Assembly (NCBI RefSeq): GCF_905220415.1
Contig: NC_059558.1
Span: 1,562,501 to 1,626,500, forward strand
Source of the DNA: Colias croceus
Taxonomy: Eukaryota; Arthropoda; Insecta; Lepidoptera; Pieridae
DNA length: 64,000 nucleotides
Direction of reading: 5' to 3'
This document shows, one piece after another, positions 1-9,300 of the stretch. Numbering within the stretch: the first letter of the stretch is position 1; each line of letters starts with the position of its first letter. The position numbers and the translations under genes were made by a program. The notes below the pieces were generated by a model that worked only from the letters and a program-made list of their open reading frames with translations, made no database searches and was not told the origin of the DNA.

Positions 1-153
1 TGAAAAAAGTTAAGCAAATGTGCAGTTCTAACAAAACGAAATATCATGTTATTCTATGTCGTCGTTACTAGGTTACGTGGTTGAATTTTGTTGAACTGTC
101 AAATGTTGCCTATTAAAATGGCTCTACTATAGTACTATATTTTCAAATTTCAG

Positions 154-366
154 AAGAAAACCACGAGCCCCACGACCCCGTTCCAAGTCCCAGCCAGCGT
201 CCAACGAATCATCAGAAAATGGTTCACAGTTACGAAGGAACGCGTCCATCAAAGCGAAGACTAAACCGAAACCAGCTGCGGTTAAAAGCAAGCCCGTTAA
301 GGATAAAATGGATAAAATGCCACCGCTCGAGAATCTCACTATTACAACTACGGTTGTTAATAATAT
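154..366 (+). CDS. btz: btz exon (first in window)
   Basis: Acceptor tttcag at 148-153, donor gtaagt at 367. It reads in the frame starting at 155 as a basic segment (RKPRAPRPRSKSQ) and then a Lys/Pro-rich stretch ending LENLTITTTVVNN. It enters with two bases owed and leaves in phase 2. The basic segment may correspond to the RARRTRTK region of vertebrate CASC3. Confidence 0.8.
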
Positions 367-3300
367 GTAAGTGATTTGTGATGTAATTTTTTTTTATAAA
401 TATGATTAAAGTACGATTCAAACTTAATGGCGGCTCGGAACATCGAACGATCTGATGCGCAGAAAACAATTTTAGATATTTCGGGAACGTTAAGGGTCAG
501 ATACCTGCGCGCACATGCATTCACAGCTAACTTCCGAACCGCCATTAAGTTTGAATCTAACTGTACCTGTTGTCCGTAGTTACCCCCGGGGGGTACCTTC
601 CTATTGAATCACTCTATCTATTAAAAATAGCCCCATCAATATCTGTTGCGTAATTTTAAAGATCTAAGCATACAGTTACACAGACGGTGGAAGGCGACTT
701 TGTTTTATACTTTGTAGTTAAATTATTCAATGGACACCGGGACATTATTCAGTATTCTACATTGTGTGTATACTAATATAAATTTTAATTAATTCATTTC
801 ACTAACATAAACAATTTTATATGGATCCTATGTGTCTGAAATAAATAAATAAATAAATAAATAAGTTATCCTGTAAACTTCATAAATTTAATTAAATTAT
901 TCAATTTAACATTCCATTTATACTTAAAATATTGTATACTAGCTTTCCGCCCGCAGCATCGCCCGCGCAGTCAAAGAAAAACCCGCATCGTTTCCGTTCC
1001 CGTGGGATTTCCGGGGTAAAATCTATCCTATGTCCTATCTCGGGTATCAAAATATCTCTATACCAAAATTTCATGCAAATTGGTTCAGTAGTTAAGGCGT
1101 AATTGAGTAACAGACAGACAGACAGAGTTACTTTCGCATTTATAATATTAGTATGGATTCTTTACAGTCAAGGAGCACCGCAGCCTCAGAGAAAAGTGAA
1201 TGCAGTGGCTCAACAGCGGCCGGTGCCAACTGAGTTGGGTAAAAAGAAACCAGCCGCACAGGTTTGTATTATTATTTAATTAATTTTTAATTATTTAGTA
1301 TTTGTATACTTTATGTATGTATTAATAGAGTTGATATTTCACAAGTTGTCTTGAAGTTTCAAGATTATTTATTTTTAGTTATTTTTATGTTACCATCTTT
1401 AAATTAAGCGACTGGCTGGTTGGCTTGGTTGGTAGTAGTGGCCCTGCCTTCCAAGCCAGAGGTCGTGGGTACGATTCCCACCCGGGGCAAATATTTGTGT
1501 GATGAACATAGATGTTTTCTTTGTGTCTGGGTGTTAATTATCTATATAAGTATTTATTTAAAAATTATATATGTATGTTTATCAGCCATCTGGTTTCCAT
1601 AACACAAGCGAAAGCTTAGTATGGGATCAGATTGTGCCGTGTATCAAAATAGTCCTGAAATATTTATTATCCAAAACTCACAATTTAAGGATACTAAGAT
1701 CTAATTATAATAAATTATTGGTAAAAAAAATCACTGAATATCTATTTTCATAAAAAGTTTGAAGTTTTTATGTAAATATATTTACTTCATTTGTCAAATA
1801 AATGGTATGTATGGTGGTGGGTGGGTTATTTAAGGTTTTAAAGTTATATTAATATGCTTATTATTTAGTCTTAACTTTATTCCTTAACATATTTTTGTAT
1901 AATCTATGTATTATAACTTAGAGCTTAGCTGGGGGGTAGTTTTAAAAAAGTTAAATAGTAGCTCAAAAAGACGGGTAACATTTTCCATTTATAAATGAGG
2001 TAGATTAAGAGCTAGCGCGCACGAGCAACTTTAGTCTCCGCAACTATTTAGTCTCTCCCATCAACTGTATAGGAAGTTGCGTCGCTACGTGCGCGCACTT
2101 TCTTACTAGCCCATAGAGTTGATGGGAGAGACTAAATAGTTGCGGAGACAAAGTTGCTCGTGCGCGTTAGCTCTTAGTCTACCTCATTTATAAATGGAAA
2201 CTGTTACCCGTCTTTTTGAGCTACTATTTTACTTTTTTAAAACTACCCCCAATAAGTTTCCCCCATACCATTTAAGTTAATTAAATAATTAGCTAAAAAG
2301 TAACATGGCAATAGCATAATCGTATGTATAGTCCGTTCTATCTCACGCAGAGTCCGCCGAGTAGCGCAGCGCAGAAACAACAAGCGACACAACAGATACA
2401 ACAGAAACAACAGAGCCAACAACCGCAACAACCTGCTAGCGGTGAGATTTTTTTATAAAATACTTAATTTATATTACGAGTTTATAAGAATAGTGTTGTT
2501 CAAGAAACAACAAAAGCAACAGAGACAACAACCAGAAAGCGGTGAGATATTCTTAAAATATGTATAATACGAGTTAGTAATTAGATACATCTTAATAGAA
2601 CAGTGTTGTTGCCAAAACAACAGGCGACGTATCAGCAGCAACAACAGGATTGTGTTTAATGGTAGTTGATTAAAATACTGTTGTTCAGCAATAGGCGACA
2701 CGTTAAACACACCCGCAACAACCTGCTAGAGGTGAAATTTTATTATAATGGATATTAAATATTAATTGAGAAACAAAGTATTTATTTATATAACCTTTTA
2801 TTCACTTAAATATAAAAAAAAACAAATTTTCAACAATTATGTTCAAATAAAAAAAAATACACTAATATCAACCTTTAACAATATGTTCTATATAGCTAAA
2901 CTAAATAAACAACAAAATAAAATAGTATAATTATTCAATAGGTCCAGAAGCCCGCGGCGGTAGCAAGCGTTACAGCAGTCTACGACAGCGTCCGCTCACC
3001 GAGTCGTATTCGCCGCAACAACCGCAACAACAACAACCACAGCCACAGCAACAACAACAGCCACAGCAACAACAACAGCCACAGCAACAGCAACAGCCAC
3101 AGCAACAACCTCAGCCACAGCCACAGCAACAACAGCAACAGACTCAACAGCCGCCGCAACAGAATCAACAGTACAGACATCATGGTGGTGAGTTTTTGAA
3201 CTTGATGGTTAAATTGATTTTTTTATACTGGTTTCAATAAACAATGGGGAATATTCATGTTTTTCTTTATTGTCTTAAATTAATAGTTTACTATTTTATA

Positions 3301-6300
3301 AAGTAGAAAAAAATATTAATGGGCTTCAAAATACTCTAGATATTTTTAAAAATGAAATTTAAAACTTTTAAAAAATGTAAGCAGTTCAAACGCCGCCATT
3401 GTGCGCGCGCTTTGCGTGACGTCACATGACACGTCCAGTGGGTGTTTACTATGGAGTATGGAGTGATGATTCATACAATGTCGTGTCAAATGACGTCACA
3501 TTTCGTTCGACCAGTGGTGGCGCGTTCTGGCAGTTTGAATTTCGCTCACTTATTTTGCACTTTTTGAATATTATTTTAGGGGTTTAAATAAAAAGTAAAT
3601 AAAAAAAATCCTTTTCATTATAATATTACGATAATAAGTATTCGAGAAAAAAATATTTTAGGCCATTTAAAATTTTATGCATATTCCCTTTAAAAAGCAG
3701 TAGCCCTTTAGAAAACTTCTTTATTTCTGAGTGACAAAGTTTAAATTTAATCTACATATAGTGCCGACAACAGCATTGCCTATTAATAAAGAAAAAAAAA
3801 AAGGAAAACGTTCGTTAATTTATATATTTTATTCGCAGAGTTTGTAGCAGGCGGGAATCAAACCAACAACCAACACCAGGGAAGTCCCGTTCCACAAATA
3901 CATCCGCAGCAAATGATGCATCAGGTATTAAAGAAATAAACAGATTAATTAATTAACCTAATATTTATATACCCTAGATTTTGTTTTAAATCTCTCCAAA
4001 TATATTATGTAATGATTGATAGACAATAAACAATTAAACTCATAATTGCGTTCAAAAATTGAAACTAAACTCTGCCTACGCATGGATTAAGCAGAGTTTT
4101 CTAATAGGCGATGACAACGACTTTGAACATTACTGCCACAGAATAAGGTGTTCATTGCAATGAGTGTTTTATACAACGCCGTCGCGTCATGGCAATACCG
4201 TCACGTCGTGGAGTGAGGCGACGATTTTGGTATCATTGAATCTTGCCAAACAAGTTTCACTTCTGACACGTGTGCTCAGCATACATGCTATTTATAATAT
4301 TAATATTTATGAAGGAATAAGGTTTTCAGGCGTACAGTGAACAGGTACCTTCTAGGGAAGCGCGTACCATCTTAGACCACATCTCAGCTTAACATCAGGC
4401 GAGATTGTGGTCAAGCGCTTCCCTATTCCCAGTAAAAAAAGTGCTATGCCTTCAAGCCACACCTCCGCCCGTTGGAGTGGGGAGCGTGAGGTTTTTTCGT
4501 TACGGAATTTCTCGATTCAGTCCCCGCGCTCAAGGCCCGCCCTAGAAGCTATGCAATAGCTTAAAAAAAAACATTAAATATAAAAATCCAATTAAATGTG
4601 TATTTTTCAGCAAGTGCGTCTCGGCATGATGGAGCAGCAACAGATAGTGTCGCACGCGCATCACAACATGCACAATATGCCGCAACCGCATAATATAGGT
4701 TAGTTTATATTTTTATAATATTTAGAACTTGATTTCCGCCCGCGGCTTCGCCCGCGTTTTTAGAGGAAAACCCGCATAGTTCCCGTTCCCGTGAGATTTC
4801 CGGGATGAAACCTATCCTATGTGTTAATCCAAGTTACCCTCTATATGTGCGATTAATTTCATGATGTGTGTGTGTTTGTTATTCTTTTACACAAATACTA
4901 CTGAACCGATTACAATGAAAATCAGCACACATAATATAGAGGGTAACTCGGACTAACACATAGGATAGCTTTTATCCCAGAAATCCCACGGGAACGGGAA
5001 CTATGCGGGTTTTTCTTTGAAGACGCGGGCGAAGCCGCGGGCGGAAATCTAGTAACATATATAGTTAATTTTCTCTTTTCTAATATCCCCGTTGTGTTTA
5101 GTTAGATCGATTTTTTGTTTTGCCCTACCGATTTAAACTCTATATCAATACGAATAAGGATCAATTTTAAATTTATTTCCTACTAGTGGTCCGCCCCGGC
5201 TTCGCCCGTAGTACATATTTCGCCTATGTTCTTTCTCAGGGTCTAAAGATTGTCTGTGCCAAATTTCATCAAAATCGGTTTAGAGGTTTAACCGGTTTTC
5301 GCATTTATAATCTTAATATATATAAATCTCGTGTCACAATGTTTGTCCTCAATGGACTCCTAAACCACTTAACCGATTATAATAAAATTCGCACACCATG
5401 TGCAGTTCGATCCAACTTGAGAGATAGATAGGATAGTTTAAACATGTAGGTACCACGGGCGAAGCCGGGGCGGACCACTAGTATTAATATAAGTAGGGAT
5501 TTTCTCAACTATGCTAATATTATATACTCTATGTAAATACAAATAAGGTTTAGTTCCAGGTCAGATACAAGCCGCTCAAGGCTACGCACCGCCCGCCATG
5601 ATGCCCGCACAGTATATGCAAGTGAGTAAAGTTGTATTTATTTAATTTAATACAAAATAAATATATTATTTTATATTCATTCTGTTACCCGACAAATGTA
5701 TATTTTTAGGTTAACATTTCCATTAAAAAAAGTCAATCAACAGTATAGTTTTTTAATAGTTTATAGTTTTCCAAAAAAGAAAATCAATGCATTTTAACAA
5801 ACTTTCTCAAAAATTAATACCTAAGATTATAGCGCCAAAAAAGTTTATAATATTACTATCGCTACATACAAAATATAATATTATTATCACTATAAAATGA
5901 AACAAAATCCTACACTGCATCTACCTATTCGCGATAAACTATTATAAACAAAAACTACTGCACCGATCTCCATTCTATTTTCACTGTGCAAAGCGTAATT
6001 GTCGAAGAATATTTAAGCTTATAATTTGTTAAATTTTAAACAACATTTTTATAAATAAAATGGTTTTTCTAGCAAAGCGGTAACCCACCGGTGTTCGGCG
6101 GTGCGATGTTCCAGCCGCCGCAGTATCCGCACCAAATGTATCCACACCATAATTATGTGAGTTCTTTTATTTATTTACCAGCTTACCGCCCGCGGCTTCG
6201 CCCGCTTTGTCTAAAACCTAATAAATTATATACTAAAACCTTCCTATTGAGTCACTCTATCTATTAAAAAAAACGCATCAAAATCCGTTGCGTAGCTTTA

Positions 6301-9300
6301 AAGATTTAAGCATACAAAGGGACAGAAAAAGTGACTTTGCTTTATACTATGTAGTGACTAGCTTCCGCCCGCGACTCCGTCCGCGCGGATGTCGGTCTCC
6401 GCGTGGATGCTTTATTTCTTCATTTTGAACTGGGAAGACGTATTATATGCATCGCGCGGCGTCGACGGAACGCCGTCCTTATATAGGAGTCGGGGAGGCG
6501 TGGCGTCGATAAAACTGAAAAATTAAGATTAGATTTTTTTCTACGTATTTTTCCGGGATAAAAAGTATCCTATTTTATGCCCAGGCTAATAATGTATAAT
6601 CATACCAAGTTTCATCGAAATCGAACCTTTAGAGCCAGCGCGCACGAGCAACTTTGTCTCCGCAACTTTTTTGTCTCCGCAACTATTTTGTCTCTCCCAC
6701 CCATGGACTAGTATGAAAGTGCGCGCACGTAGCGACGCAACTCCCCATACAAATTGATGGGAGAGACAAAATAGTTGCGGAGACAAAGTTGCTCGTGCGC
6801 GCTGGCTCTTAGTTTTCACGTGATGTCTTCACGTCATATAGACAGACTGACAAAAAAATTTTAATCACATATTTGGGGTTATTATCGATCCAGTAACACA
6901 GATGGATTTAACCCACTATTTATTTTTTCAATATTATCAATGTACAGAATTGACCCTTCTACAGATTTATTATATGTATAGACTAGCTTTCCACCCGCGG
7001 CATCGCCCGCGCAGTCAAAGAAAAACCCGCATAGTTCCCGTTCCCGTGGGATTTTCGAGATAAATTGTCTCAGGGTAAAACGTAGCCTATGTCCTTTCTC
7101 GGGTATCAAAGTATCTCTATACCAAATTTAATGCAAATTGGTTCAGTAGTTAAGGCGTAACAGACAGACTGAGTTACTTTCGCATTTATAATATTAGTAT
7201 GGATTTTTGTGGTTAAAATGTAATGTAACCCCCCCCCCCCCACACAGGGTGCCCCGCCCGGGGCTGTGACGTACTACACGTGCGCGGAGCAGGAGCAGCC
7301 CGCCCGCACCCCGCGCCGCCCCACCGCCGCCATACCCATCGTGCGGCCCGACCGGCCCGTGCGGCCCGACAGGTGGGTACACCCTGCTCGCGGAACAATT
7401 CCAACCAATACCCGCGGCCCCATCATTAAAGCGGCTCGACGGAACATAGTGGGGAACGTAACCCCCGGCACCTTCCCCGGGGGCCGCGGGTATCTTACGA
7501 AGATTTCCCCACTACTTATAAAAAAAAAACGACGTGTGGCACTCGGGGACTGCCGCGGTAAAGCTATTGCATGCTATGCCTTCAAGCCACACCTCCGCCC
7601 GTCGGAGTGGGGAGCGTGAGATTTTTTCGTTACGGAATTTCTCGATTCGGTCCCCGCGCTCAAGGCCCGCGATAATGCAATGCAATAGCTTAAAAAGAAA
7701 GGTGGGTACACCCTGGTATACACCCATACCAGCCATACATCCTGTAGGGCTGGCTGCACACAGGGTGCCGCACTACAAGCCGCTCCCCCCGGCATGACGA
7801 GCTACACCGACCGGAGCGGGAGAGGAGTCATAGGTGAGCGTGGATATTCACACCCTGTATGCAGGGTGTCCGAAAATTGGTATACTAAGCTCAAAGAAGG
7901 TTATAGTTTTGCATACGCTGAGTACGTAAAAAATACTTATAAAATTCTAAACCCATTTTTTTTCAAATAGATGAATTCTTAAAACTGTATGTGTACAACC
8001 CTAACGAGCAACCCGGCCGACTTTGCCGCCTTAAGGTACTTTGCACGTGAGGTATCGTTTAAGATTATGTTTTCATAGACAAATTGCTCACATTAGCGAA
8101 GCGGTATATTATGCCGGCTGCGCGAAACTAGAGAAGAAAATATCGATTTTGAGGAAAAATTAAGCAAAAAAATTTGGACGTAATTTTGTTGTTTAATTAT
8201 TTTTTTACGTGATCAGTATAATATGCAAAACTACAAATCCCTTTGCGCTTCGTATACCGATAGTAGGACATCCTGTATATTGAGTTGCGACCGGAGCGTT
8301 AGCTTAACGATAGGTACGTGTGTATATGTCGCAGTCAATTGGTTAAATCTGCTATTTGATTGAATGACCAGTGCGATCATTAAATGACGAAATTCAATTG
8401 TCTTGTGTTTGTCTTTGAATTTTGCCAAAGAAGTTTCACTTCTGACACGTAAAAGACACAATTGACGAAATATACTGTTGAAAAAAATGACACAATACCT
8501 CTTCTTCGACAATCCACAAAAATATGGTCCTAACCATATTTTTTACGTGAGCGAAACCGCGAAAAGCAATATTTTAATACTATTCTAATTATAACTATTC
8601 TAATTATTAATAATAAGAGAAAGAAACAAAAATAATTTTTCCATTTAAATTTCAGAGCGGTGAACTCAACTGAAAAGGATAACATCGATAGGATTGTCGA
8701 AAACATGTTCGTGAGGAAACCCTGGCCGGCTACACATGGCGCGGGTAAGAAAAAGATTTATAAATATCTTTATAACAAAGATAGATAAAGTCCGTACGCG
8801 AACTAAAAGAATTTCGTACATTTACCTGTTATTACCTGTCACTGTCACTCCCGAGTAAATATAATGTGTCTTGCTCGCACAGATGCAATGACCGCCGTCC
8901 TCAGGGATTGTAAACCTTTAACCTGAGAGCGTAAGGTTTGTTCTTGATTGCATGTGGTTTTTTTATTGACCTTGAGTCACGACAAAATGTATCGTATAAT
9001 ATATTGTGGTTATTGAAAAAAAAATGTAACTAATAAGTATTGTAAATGAATAAAGGACATTTATTTAATAAGTTAGTAAAAAACATTTTCTCCTCCAAAT
9101 ATGTCATGTAAACTGCACTTCATTCAAAAATGTTTGTGACCACTGTCAGTAGGTAAAGAGGTCATTGTACGAAATTCTTCCTGCTCCGCGACCGGACTTT
9201 AGATATCTTTCTTTCTTTAAAAATTTTTGTTCAGCTTATCCCCGCATGCTTATTTGCACACTGCTTTATAATATAATATTTTCATTCTGATTGATTTTAT

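Noticed and set aside
1405..1490. tRNA-like promoter boxes as a tRNA gene
   Set aside because: No acceptor-stem pairing or cloverleaf; the body continues as a SINE with a second copy at 24388.
2980..3183. Leu-rich 67-codon frame on the - strand
   Set aside because: It is the complement of the CAA/CAG tract in the btz exon; antisense of polyglutamine always reads as Leu-rich.
7266..7619. 117-codon frame running through the VTYY exon and the SINE
   Set aside because: Only the first part is a real exon; the rest is SINE sequence beyond the normal donor. It is kept as a splicing finding, not as a gene.
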